From assembly GCA_964019425.1 (NCBI GenBank), contig OZ025802.1:806001-870000 (forward strand): 64,000 nt of DNA, given 5' to 3'. Made by a program: the position numbers and the translations under genes. Below are positions 41,301 to 51,600 of the stretch, one piece after another. Position 1 is the stretch's first letter, and the number at the start of each line of letters is the position of its first letter. The stretch comes from Flectonema sp. DT1601 (lineage: Eukaryota; Euglenozoa; Diplonemea; Diplonemida; Diplonemidae). The notes under the pieces were generated by a model. It was given only the letters and a program-made list of their open reading frames with translations, had not been told where the DNA came from and searched no databases.

Positions 41301-44166
41301 CAGCAGAAGCTGAAAACTTTTTCGACCAGTTGGACGATTTCTCCATAATAACATTGTAGACACCGTGCATGTCAGAGTCCTGTGAGGATCTGAGGATGTC
41401 TAGTTTAATTGATTGCGCTTGTTTATATAGCGTCTCAACTCTTTTGTGTCTGAGACCAACAGTGTTCTTTGAACCGGTAAAAAGGATGACTGTGTTCGCA
41501 GAGCGGACAAATCCCCACCATTTCTTCAAAAAAGGTTTAATAATTTTGTCCATTTTTTTGGCAAAAGGGAGAGATAAGTCATGGATCATTAAACTCCATG
41601 TTAACCTTGACAATAACAAGTGTTGGACAGACCAAGCCTTCTGAGACCCATATAGTGGCATGGCGTCGACTTTTTTTAAAAAATTCCTGGTAAAAGTGGT
41701 CAGGCGCTCTCGCAATTTCTGTTCTTTGGCGTTCGGCTCAAACCAACGCCCGAGGTATTTGAACTCTCCAGCTTCCTGGAGATTCGTAATCGGAACATTG
41801 TTAATCTTCAGGTCCGGGTTAGCTGGTTTCCCTTGTACAAAGCTGTGGGCAATGCATTTCTGGGGTTTCGCTTTCATACCACGAGACCAGGAAAGAAACT
41901 GTTCGAGCGACTTGATTAGCAATTTTGCCCCCGCCTTTGATGACGTGGTAAGTTGTAAATCATCAGCAAAAGCTGCAACTAATAGTTGGAGGGATTTATT
42001 GTTAAACTCGTAGGCTTCCTGTTGATGAACTGCTAAGGAAAAGAGCAGTAGTTGGAATACCAAATTAAAAAGGGTTGGGGAGGAAACGCAGCCTTGAAAG
42101 ACACCAACTTCAAAAGGGATAGTGGGCGTCAGGCCTTCTCCAACTCTGATTTGGACGCGCATGGAGGAATAATACCTTTTATAGAAACCGATTATTCTTT
42201 CGTGAATTCCGAAATATTTTAAAGCAAAGAAAATTAATTGATGTTTGACTGAGCCGAAAGCATCTGCCAAATCCACCCAGACAATTGTTAGGTTTTTCCG
42301 GAGAGCTTTCACTTCTTTAAAAATCTCTGAGGTGATCGTGGCATGTTCGATACATCCAGAGACACCTTTCCTAAAGCCTTTTTGAAAATTAAATTTAGAA
42401 AGAGTGTGGTTTGCGACGGCTTCCTGAATAACCGTATTAAAAATTTTCCCGTCGCAGTTGCCCACAGCTATCGGTCTCGTTTTCGAGATGTCTTTCCCAT
42501 CGGAGTTGGGCTTTGGGAGCATTGTTACAAATGCTAAGCCCCAACTATCCGGATAGGCCTTGAGTTCGAAAATTCTCTTTAATACCTTGTAAAGTGCTTC
42601 CATAAAAGTTGGGACCTTTTTCCATACAACATAAGGTATGCAATTGGGACCAGGGGCACATTTGTTTTTTTTCTTTGATAAGAGAATACCAAACTGTTCG
42701 AAGCTCGGGAACTGGATATCATCCATTGTCTTGTAGTCAGACTTAGGTAAAAAAGAGGGATGGGTGAAATCAGTTTTTTTTTTTTCATTGTCACAATAGT
42801 TGTTTTTAAAATGTTCAATTATTTTTTCCTCTGGAATATCAAGGGAGGGGGGTTGAGGATCTTCTTTTTGGAGTTCTTCTTTTATGGCAGTAAACGGATT
42901 TTGACGAAATTTATCTTGTAATTTTTTGAATAAATTTTTCTTTTCTAAATTCCGATACATTCGGAAAATCCTTTTCATTCTCGTTCTTGCCTCTTTCCAT
43001 TTGACAGCGTTCTCTATAGAAGGCCCAGATTTGCGGAGCTCCTGTCTTAGCTGTTTCATTTCCAGACGACATTCAAGTTTTTCTTGGTCGAGGATGACCT
43101 CTTCCCTTGATTTCTGTTTGCGGGGTAAATTCCGCTTTGTTTCTTCAAAGAAACCGCTACATATTTGATAAACCGTTTTGAGTAGTTTATCAAGTTGGTC
43201 GGCAGGTTTTGAAGAATTTTCTGTTTCGACGGTGAAAGTTTGAAGTTTTTCTGCAGCAGAAACGTCGATGTCCTTCCATTCAGTTCCAAAAGATCGGAAT
43301 TTGAGACGAGACGGGTGTAACGGGGTAAAAGTGGGTGTTGTAGAGTTATAAGGAACGAAAGCTGTTTGTGAAGTTTTAAAATCTACAGATTCTCCTACAA
43401 AGGGAGGTTCCAGGTCTGAATTATTCCCTGTGAGGGGAGACAGAGGTGTACCTTTACATGTACCGTTAACACAGTGTTTCGCTCTCGTAGCGATACTTTT
43501 GAAAAGCTTACCACATTCTGGACAAGGTAAGTGGTAACAATCTTTAACTTGGGAGTGGGTAGATGGGGGAAAACGTGACTTATAGTCCTTAAATTCCTTA
43601 CTAAACTTACAGTTACGTCTAAAATGCGCAACTGGACCTTTGAGGTATGTCTCAAAACATAAAGGACATTTGGCTACTAAAGTTTTATCCCCATCCAGAG
43701 CCGATCTCGAAATAGCCTCTTGCAAAGCCTCGGGGGCTGGGTTGGCTGAGAGATGGTTGCCAGTATCTTTATGACACCGCCGGCCCGGTGTTTCTTTTTT
43801 TTTTTGTTGTGAAGTAGCAATAATAAAAAAAAAAAAAAATAGAAAAGAGAATGGCTCAGAAACAATATCGATGAGTTAAGATCTTTTTTTTTAAACTATT
43901 CCTTTTTTTTTAATTTCGGGCAGCTAACCCTAGAGTTTTTTTTGGTAAATACTGTTTAAAGGAAAACGAGCTACGCTCTAAAACAGAAAAATCGGAGTAA
44001 CTACTTGTTTATAATATATATTTTGATAAATAATGTGGTTGGCAAATGAATGCCGAAGAGGCAACTTGAGAAAAGCAATTGGATGAGAAGAAACATTGGG
44101 TCTTATAAAGCAAAGTAGATAGAGGGGCCTAAAAAGACCGCAGAGTGGATAGCTCCACAAAAGGCT
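38341..44166 (-). mobile_element. LINE with restriction-like endonuclease, copy 1
   Basis: Non-LTR retrotransposon on the minus strand. The 3' UTR side has short AATTAAC repeats (38448-38470) and a 12-bp, one-mismatch hairpin (CTGGCCCCCTCA at 38349, TGAGGAGGCCAG at 38375). The 5' side runs to 44166, where module A starts. Exact ends are unknown because all copies share flanks. It differs from copy 2 by only a few bases in 5.8 kb, and its ORF is intact, so it is young. Confidence 0.85.
38599..43725 (-). CDS. LINE protein: CCHC fingers, RT, restriction-like endonuclease, long coiled-coil C-terminus
   Basis: 1708 residues counted from a TTG at 43725. Two N-terminal zinc fingers: C20-C23-H34-C39 and C68-C71-H84-C90. 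RT about residues 350-660 with all motifs: CAPGPNCIPYVVW, RPIAVGNCDGKIF, QKGFRKGVSGC, VDLADAF (catalytic Asp), VFQGCVSSPTLF, AFADDLQL (catalytic Asp pair near 588), EFKYLGRWF. CVLCGK...RHVLTGC knuckle near 920, TWRHDSVL, and a PD-(D/E)xK endonuclease near 1033-1075 (RPDIF, ILELTCPNE, KEKKYLKL). This order defines the early LINEs with restriction-like endonuclease (R2, R4, NeSL, CRE and kin), which cleave target DNA and prime cDNA on it. About 600 further residues follow, with coiled coils (about 1290-1480, 1600-1660) and hydrophobic stretches. The frame is open back to about 43875 with no ATG; the first Met is near residue 223, after the fingers. Confidence 0.9.
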   Translation of the reverse strand: MQEAISRSALDGDKTLVAKCPLCFETYLKGPVAHFRRNCKFSKEFKDYKSRFPPSTHSQVKDCYHLPCPECGKLFKSIATRAKHCVNGTCKGTPLSPLTGNNSDLEPPFVGESVDFKTSQTAFVPYNSTTPTFTPLHPSRLKFRSFGTEWKDIDVSAAEKLQTFTVETENSSKPADQLDKLLKTVYQICSGFFEETKRNLPRKQKSREEVILDQEKLECRLEMKQLRQELRKSGPSIENAVKWKEARTRMKRIFRMYRNLEKKNLFKKLQDKFRQNPFTAIKEELQKEDPQPPSLDIPEEKIIEHFKNNYCDNEKKKTDFTHPSFLPKSDYKTMDDIQFPSFEQFGILLSKKKNKCAPGPNCIPYVVWKKVPTFMEALYKVLKRIFELKAYPDSWGLAFVTMLPKPNSDGKDISKTRPIAVGNCDGKIFNTVIQEAVANHTLSKFNFQKGFRKGVSGCIEHATITSEIFKEVKALRKNLTIVWVDLADAFGSVKHQLIFFALKYFGIHERIIGFYKRYYSSMRVQIRVGEGLTPTIPFEVGVFQGCVSSPTLFNLVFQLLLFSLAVHQQEAYEFNNKSLQLLVAAFADDLQLTTSSKAGAKLLIKSLEQFLSWSRGMKAKPQKCIAHSFVQGKPANPDLKINNVPITNLQEAGEFKYLGRWFEPNAKEQKLRERLTTFTRNFLKKVDAMPLYGSQKAWSVQHLLLSRLTWSLMIHDLSLPFAKKMDKIIKPFLKKWWGFVRSANTVILFTGSKNTVGLRHKRVETLYKQAQSIKLDILRSSQDSDMHGVYNVIMEKSSNWSKKFSASAEWERLIKFFSYRSLAKQSAGLGHRLRDLRTTRPDLLKRFEVEATDELLNSLNKLQVQGQWKEWSKCMINDFTWNKVLREGNPAYISFQLKAVTNTLPSQDNLKRWNITNVDQNCVLCGKVNPTLRHVLTGCPVSLTQGRFTWRHDSVLKRIVIFLEELIIKANKRKENLPPPSQTFLKTGENKPLERISKETGELSLANDWVILDDVGDNRLIVPLEVCHVSSSLRPDIFIYSFFAKRALILELTCPNEDRFETSHVLKEKKYLKLRDSIIANGFDCNIFTIEVGVRGNICMDQLNIWTRHIGSPLAPTKALFCECTRIARQCSYVLFQTRNLPTWHSRPLMRSIKEEPATASFIKDGKEIFPVEEVKIHKVTKLKTIEKLTIERSWLEKCFIWQTCYASALSILLIANGSSSPAPSVLLDEDELTGLSLSFSSISSISFQTPPPELMSTGSQTLPADFAIVIRTQSDMGSQTPLYKKKEGKLRLKLSLKCQILENELEQMKERIFYVLFLFYFNAMSASLEKDKQLLNGLPVEIKATNQDPSSLPPAPPVLIIEKDRKEYELLEGVIQRLTAERDESKTSLSALVRQYDLVEDYRKRELANLTQRADLSEMALFNYHQRFVLLSNELETKCNEERESKIRLFYTQQEVESLRAARPRMTHFSQQVSPRTPVLYESVAMMKIAKNYLSLFTTTSSLFTPLIKPLIPTLNYITPLCPLASIPPTMPQSEALDRTPTKILRQESHVISVKENTPIARQWSEGRIDLLENYCRAVDDSLETNEKAAELSEQLLDAQLRLSELNHQRCTTHAEQLEQSMMLTGLASDLNAQLALARSQIAALKFQLASWAEGLSPPDTEEHEENETPPRKSERSTLKKRTPPSRYRYNRRRCSADDVHGDSTPL

Positions 44167-44562
44167 GAATTTCGATAAGTGGGAAGTAACGGACTGGGAG
44201 CTTTTGGCTCCTGCCCTATTCCCGACGTAAACTTTCTTTTTATTTTTTTTTTTTTTTTAACAGGCCCAAAGGGCGACAATGATGGTTGCTGACCAAGGAA
44301 TAATATTCAAATGAATTTTCGTTTCAAAGAAACGAACAGAATTAAGAGAGAGGTAGAGAAAAAAAAAAAAAAAAAAAAAAAGAAAGAATAGAAAAAAAAT
44401 ATGAAGAGGAAATAATCAAACATGAAAAAAAAAAAAAAAAATAAAATATAAATAAAAAACGTTGTATGAAAAAGGAAAAAAAGAAAAAAAAAAGACCAGA
44501 AAAGGAAAGAGAAAATGAAAAGGTATAATATTATTGTGGGGATATGAGGATAGCAGGGAGAT

Positions 44563-44600
<38 letters not shown>

Positions 44601-44618
44601 TTATTATTTAAAAAAAGG
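44167..44618 (+). repeat. A-B module, empty joint, next to LINE copy 1
   Basis: A (44167-44450) and B (44451-44618) joined by AAATAAAATATAAATAAA with no insertion. This A has private variants (GATAAGTGGG with one A fewer, GACGTAAAC, GAGGTAGAG) shared only with the copies by LINE 2 and 3. Confidence 0.9.
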
Positions 44619-44853
44619 AAACAATCAGTTTAGCGTCTCGATCAGGACGGAAAATAGAAATTAATCGACATAGTCGATCGATAGAAAAAAAACAATGATA
44701 ACATTGTTTATTCCTTTTTTTTTTTTTTTTTTTTATTCTTTTTATTTATTTTTAAAGAAAAAACAATCAGTTTAGCGTCCTGACCAGGACGGAAAATTGA
44801 AAGTGATCCACATAGTCGATCGATAGAAAAAAGACAATGATAACATTGTTTAT

Positions 44854-44886
<33 letters not shown>

Positions 44887-45278
44887 CTTTTAATTATTTT
44901 AAAGAAAAAACAATCAGTTTAGCGTCTTGACCAGGACGGAAAATAGAAAGTGATCGACATAGTCGATCGATAAAAAACAATGATAACATTGTTTATTCCT
45001 TTTTTTTTTCTTTTTTTTTTATTCTTTTTATTTATTTTTAAAGAAAAAACAATCAGTTTAGCGTCCTGACCAGGACGGAAAATAGAAAGTAATCGACATA
45101 GTCGATCGATAAAAAAAAAACAATGATAACATTGTTTATTCCTTTTTTTTTTCTTTTTTTTTATTCTTTTTATTTATTTTTAAAGAAAAAACAATCAGTT
45201 TAGCGTCCTGACCAGGACGGAAAATTGAAAGTGATCGACATAGTCGATCGATAAAAAAACAATGATAACATTGTTTAT

Positions 45279-45309
<31 letters not shown>

Positions 45310-46083
45310 CCTTTTAATTATTTTTTAAAGAAAAAACAATCAGTTTAGCGTCTTGACCAGGACGGAAAATAGAAAGTGATCGACATAGTCGATCGATAAA
45401 AAACAATGATAACATTGTTTATTCTTTTTTTTTTTTTTTTTTTTTTTTAATCCTTTTTATTATTTTAAAGAAAAAACAATCAGTTTAGCGTCTTGACCAG
45501 GACGGAAAATAGAAAGTGATCGACATAGTCGATCGATAAAAAAACAATGATAACATTGTTTATTCTTTTTTTTTTTTTTTTTTTAAATTCTTTTTATTTA
45601 TTTTTAAAGAAAAAAAACGGAAAATAAAAATTAGTCGACAAAGTCGAACGATAAAAAAAAACAATGATAACATTGTTTATTCTTTTTTTTTTTGTTTTTT
45701 TTTATATTCTTTTTTATTAATTTTGAAAAAAAAACAATCAGTTTAGCGTCTTGACCAGGACGGAAAATAGAAAGTAATCGACATAGTCGATCGATAAAAA
45801 AAACAATGATAACATTGTTTACTCTTTTTTTTTTTTTTTTTTAAATTCTTTTTATTTTAAAAAGAAAAAAAACGGAAAATAGAAATTAGTCAACAAAGTC
45901 GAACGATAAAAAAAAAAACAATGATAACATTGTTTATTCTTTTTTTTTTATTTTTTTTTTTATATTCTTTTTTATTAATTTTGAAAAAAAAAACAATCAG
46001 TTTAGCGTCTTGACCAGGACGGAAAATAGAAAGTGATCGACATAGTCGATCGATAAAAAAAAAACAATGATAACATTGTTTAT

Positions 46084-46120
<37 letters not shown>

Positions 46121-47170
46121 CTTTTTTTTTTTTTAAAGAAAAAACAATCAGTTTAGCGTCTTGACCAGGACGGAAAATAGAAAGTAATCGACATAGTCGA
46201 TCGATAAAAAAAACAATGATAACATTGTTTATTCTTTTTTTTTTTTTTTTTAAATCTTTTTATTTATTTTTTAAAAAGAAAAAAAAAAAACGGAAAATAG
46301 AAATTAGTCAACAACGTCGAACGATAAAAAAAAAAACAATGATAACATTGTTTATTCTTTTTTTTTTTATTTTTTTTTGTATTCTTTTTTATTAATTTTG
46401 AAAAAAAAACAATCAGTTTTGCGTCTTGACCAGGACGGAAAATAGAAAGTGATCGACATAGTCGATCGATAAAAAAACAATGATAACATTGTTTATTCTT
46501 TTTTTTTTTTTTTTTTTTTTTAAATCCTTTTTATTATTTTTAAAGAAAAAACAATCAGTTTAGCGTCTTGACCAGGACGAAAAATAGAAAGTGATCGACA
46601 TAGTCGATCGATAAAAAAACAATGATAACATTGTTTATTCTTTTTTTTTTTTTTCTTCTTTTTTTTAAATCCTTCTTTTTATTTTTTAAAGAAAAAACAA
46701 TCAGTTTAGCGTCTTGACCAGGACGGAAAATAGAAAGTAATCGACATAGTCGATCGATAAAATAAAAACAATGATAACATTGTTTATTCCTTTTTTTTTT
46801 TTTTTTATTCTTTTTATTTATTTTTAAAGAAAAAAACGGAAAATAGAAAGTAATCGACATAGTCGATCGATAAAAAAACAATGATAACATTGTTTATTCT
46901 TTTTTTTTTTTTTTTTTTTTTAAATTCTTTTTATTTATTTTTTAAGAAAAAAACGGAGAATAGAAATTAGTCGACAAAGTCGAACGATAAAAAAACAATG
47001 ATAACATTGTTTATTCTTTTTTTTATTTTTTTTTTTATATTCTTTTTTATTAATTTTGAAAAAAAAAAAAAAACAATCAGTTTAGCGTCTTGACCAGGAC
47101 GGAAAATAGAAAGTAATCGACATAGTCGATCGATAAAAATACAATGATAACATTGTTTAATCTTTTATAA
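44619..47170 (+). repeat. Satellite S array between LINE copies 1 and 2
   Basis: Starts with several long-type monomers containing the perfect GTCCTG-AC-CAGGAC dyad, then becomes the alternating dimer. It has private variants (GTGATCCACATAG at about 44813, AAAATTGAAAG) and is duplicated with identical homopolymer lengths at 54970. Confidence 0.92.
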
Positions 47171-47402
47171 TTTTTTATTTTTTTTTTTGTTTTAAAAAAA
47201 AAAAAAAAAAACAAGCGGAATTGATCATAATGGGTGGTAGGGGTTGTTATAACTTCGTTTGAAAATTCTTCTTTTTTGATTTCTTTTTTTTTTTCTTTTT
47301 ACAGGAGTTAAGATCACTTTCAGGAGACAACACATTAACAAGAGCAGCAAGCAGAGTTGACACTATCAATTCAAATTTGAAATACCGGGAATTAATTTAC
47401 AA

Positions 47403-47513
47403 GGAGGTATCTCAAGTGACTTGGTATCTCTAGCGTGTCGGTATCTCTGGAGTGCTGGTATCTCGTATGTGCGTTGGTATCTCATGAGTGATGGTATCTC
47501 TTGTGCATTAGAG
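47403..47513 (-). repeat. GGTATCTC minisatellite, copy 2
   Basis: Five units of about 20 bp with the GGTATCTC core; the spacers differ from those of copy 1 at several places. Confidence 0.8.
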
Positions 47514-47827
47514 AAACGAAAAAGAATGTCATGACCATGACGGAAGAATTGAGGAATTGAGTTAACATGTTCAATTTAACTTATTTAAACTTTTTTTTTT
47601 TTTTTAACAGACCGTAACTATTTGAAAATAAAATGTAGATGGGAAACAGTGAAAAGTAAAATGGATGATAAAATTAAATGAGAAATATGACATAACAGAC
47701 CAGATAGAGAGTATTAAAAGGAAATTGAAAAGGAAAAGAGAAACTAGGTTAACACTTATTTAAAATTAAGACCGGTTAGTCAGTTTAAGGTCTTGACTAG
47801 GACCAACAAAAAAGAAAGAAAAAAAAA

Positions 47828-48530
47828 TTTAACGATCAAGCTGAGCTGATCTTGTTTTTATTACAAATAGGGGAGCGGGAGGGATGGAAGGAATAGAGGA
47901 AAAAAAAAAGAAAAGGTTGATCAATTGGATCTGATCGTCGAGAAGAGGAAATTTTTTTAAAGGTTGATCGGTATAGCCGATCGTTGAGAAAAATAAACAG
48001 ATATAAATACAATCAGTTTAAATTAAAAAAAGAAAAAAAGATTAACGATCAAGCTGAGCTGATCTTGTTTTTATTACAAATAGGGGAGCGGGAGGGATGG
48101 AAGGAATAGAGGAAAAAAAAAGAAAAGGTTGATCAATTGGATCTGATCGTCGAGAAGAAGAAATTATTTTAAAGGTTGATCGGTATAGCCGATCGTCGAG
48201 AAAAATAAACAGATATAAATACAATCAGTTTAAATTAAAAAAAGAAAAAAAGATTAACGATCAAGCTGAGCTGATCTTGTTTTTATTTAAAATTAGGGGA
48301 GCGGGAGGGATGGAAGGAATAAAGGAAAAAAAAAAAAAAAAAAGGTCGATCAATTGGATCTGATCGTCGAGAAGAAGAAAACAATTATTTATAAAAAAAA
48401 AATGGTCGGTATAGCCGATCGTTGAGAAAAGAACAGATATAAATACAATCGGTTTTGGTGATCGACGAGTGGAGCGATCACTTGACAAGAAGGAAAAAGA
48501 AAGGACCGATTAATTGGGGCTTTGATTGTA
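47828..48530. repeat. Second satellite (T), three units
   Basis: Units start at about 47830, 48044 and 48256 (spacing 214 and 212 bp). Same internal features as at 37676. The first two units are nearly identical to each other, pointing to a recent local duplication. Confidence 0.8.
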
Positions 48531-48691
48531 TTCCCAAGGCATGTTTTTTTTTTTTTTTTTTTTATTATTCATTTACATTATTATTTTTTTTTTTTTTTTT
48601 TAAATTAATAATCACATTTTGTTCAAAAATATTTCATATTAGAGTAAAAGAAAAAGAAAAAAAGAAATAAGAGAAAAAAAAAAAAAAAAAA

Positions 48692-51600
48692 AACCATTGC
48701 TGGCCCCCTCACCACTCATAGAGGATGAGGAGGCCAGTAAGGCGTCACTCAAATCTATGCCAAGCCTTGGGAACTTGGATTGGGGTTTAGACCATTTATA
48801 ATTAACAATTAACAATTAACCTGATTAACGTTATGATCTGACGGACATAAACATATCGATAAAATAATACAAACAAAAACGAACAATAAATAATAAATAA
48901 GCTAAAAAACTAACTAAACAAAGTGATGTGAAAGTAAGGAAAAAGAGAATTACAAGGGGGTGGAGTCACCGTGAACGTCATCAGCAGAACATCTCCTTCG
49001 ATTGTAACGATATCTTGATGGAGGGGTTCGTTTTTTCAGAGTTGAACGCTCAGACTTTCTCGGCGGAGTTTCATTTTCCTCATGTTCTTCTGTGTCTGGC
49101 GGACTCAAACCTTCTGCCCATGAAGCTAATTGGAACTTCAGGGCCGCAATTTGAGACCGTGCCAAGGCGAGTTGAGCATTTAAATCGCTCGCCAGTCCCG
49201 TTAACATCATGGATTGCTCAAGCTGCTCTGCGTGAGTTGTACACCGTTGGTGATTCAGCTCCGAGAGGCGAAGTTGGGCATCCAGAAGTTGTTCTGAGAG
49301 CTCTGCCGCTTTCTCGTTTGTTTCGAGAGAGTCATCTACTGCTCGACAGTAGTTCTCGAGTAAGTCAATCCTACCCTCGGACCATTGTCTCGCAATAGGT
49401 GTATTCTCTTTAACGGAGATAACGTGACTCTCTTGTCGTAAAATCTTGGTCGGCGTGCGGTCGAGAGCTTCACTCTGCGGCATTGTCGGAGGAATTGAGG
49501 CTAGAGGACAAAGAGGGGTGATATAATTAAGGGTAGGGATAAGGGGTTTAATAAGAGGAGTAAAAAGACTACTCGTAGTTGTAAAGAGCGAGAGGTAGTT
49601 CTTTGCTATCTTCATCATAGCAACAGATTCATACAGAACGGGGGTTCGGGGGGAAACTTGTTGACTAAAGTGGGTCATACGGGGACGCGCGGCACGCAAA
49701 CTCTCGACCTCCTGTTGAGTATAGAAAAGTCTTATTTTACTTTCTCTTTCCTCATTACATTTGGTCTCCAATTCGTTCGACAGAAGAACAAACCTTTGAT
49801 GGTAATTAAAGAGCGCCATTTCCGATAGGTCTGCTCTCTGAGTCAGATTTGCGAGCTCACGTTTCCTGTAATCTTCCACTAAGTCATATTGTCGAACTAG
49901 TGCAGAAAGAGAAGTCTTCGATTCATCGCGTTCTGCTGTTAACCGTTGAATTACTCCTTCCAGAAGTTCATATTCTTTTCTATCTTTTTCAATAATTAAA
50001 ACAGGGGGCGCAGGAGGAAGTGAGGATGGATCCTGGTTGGTAGCTTTGATCTCAACAGGTAATCCATTTAGTAACTGCTTGTCTTTCTCGAGGGAGGCTG
50101 ACATCGCATTAAAGTAAAATAAAAATAGAACATAAAAAATTCGTTCTTTCATTTGCTCTAATTCGTTTTCTAAAATCTGGCATTTCAAGGAAAGTTTCAG
50201 CCTTAATTTTCCTTCTTTTTTTTTGTACAAGGGGGTTTGAGAACCCATGTCAGATTGAGTTCTTATCACTATAGCGAAATCAGCAGGAAGTGTTTGCGAT
50301 CCCGTTGACATGAGTTCAGGTGGGGGAGTCTGGAAAGAGATGGAAGAAATAGAAGAGAATGACAAGGAGAGTCCAGTGAGCTCATCCTCATCTAACAAAA
50401 CAGAAGGGGCCGGGGAGGAAGAACCATTGGCAATAAGTAGAATAGAAAGAGCCGATGCGTAACAAGTTTGCCAGATAAAACATTTCTCAAGCCACGATCT
50501 TTCAATGGTGAGCTTTTCGATCGTTTTCAGTTTTGTTACTTTGTGGATTTTGACTTCTTCCACAGGGAAGATTTCTTTACCATCTTTTATAAAACTTGCA
50601 GTGGCAGGTTCTTCTTTAATGCTGCGCATTAGTGGTCTTGAATGCCACGTGGGGAGGTTCCTCGTCTGGAACAGAACATATGAGCACTGTCTGGCGATTC
50701 TGGTGCATTCACAAAATAAAGCTTTTGTTGGTGCTAAAGGTGAACCGATGTGACGTGTCCAGATGTTCAGCTGGTCCATGCAGATGTTTCCTCGTACGCC
50801 AACTTCAATAGTAAAAATGTTACAGTCGAAGCCATTAGCGATGATCGAGTCTCTTAGCTTTAGGTATTTCTTTTCCTTTAAGACATGAGAGGTTTCGAAA
50901 CGATCTTCATTTGGACACGTCAGCTCCAGAATCAGTGCTCTTTTCGCAAAAAAAGAATAAATAAAAATGTCTGGTCTTAGAGAGGACGAGACATGGCACA
51001 CTTCAAGAGGAACAATTAGGCGGTTATCACCGACATCGTCGAGGATGACCCAATCATTCGCTAGTGAAAGTTCGCCTGTCTCTTTAGAAATTCTTTCTAG
51101 GGGTTTATTTTCCCCTGTTTTTAAAAAAGTTTGAGAGGGAGGCGGGAGGTTTTCTTTTCTTTTGTTGGCTTTTATTATCAACTCTTCCAAGAAGATAACA
51201 ATGCGTTTTAGAACGCTGTCGTGACGCCACGTGAACCTCCCTTGTGTTAAAGAGACAGGACAGCCTGTTAAGACATGCCTGAGGGTAGGATTCACTTTGC
51301 CACACAAAACACAATTTTGGTCCACATTGGTGATGTTCCACCTCTTTAAATTATCTTGTGAGGGGAGGGTGTTTGTAACCGCTTTCAGTTGAAATGAGAT
51401 ATAGGCAGGATTTCCCTCCCTAAGTACCTTATTCCAGGTGAAATCGTTTATCATACATTTAGACCACTCCTTCCACTGACCTTGGACTTGTAATTTATTC
51501 AAAGAGTTCAGTAGTTCATCTGTGGCTTCCACTTCAAAACGCTTAAGGAGATCGGGGCGAGTAGTACGTAGATCGCGCAATCGGTGACCAAGACCAGCTG

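Larger units (their letters stand above)
47171..48691 (-). repeat. LINE-associated 3' flank, copy 2
   Basis: Same order as 37001-38340: poly-T ending TTTACAGG, GGTATCTC minisatellite (47403-47513), S-like block, satellite T with three units (47828-48530). Many small differences and a different unit count from copy 1. Confidence 0.65.
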
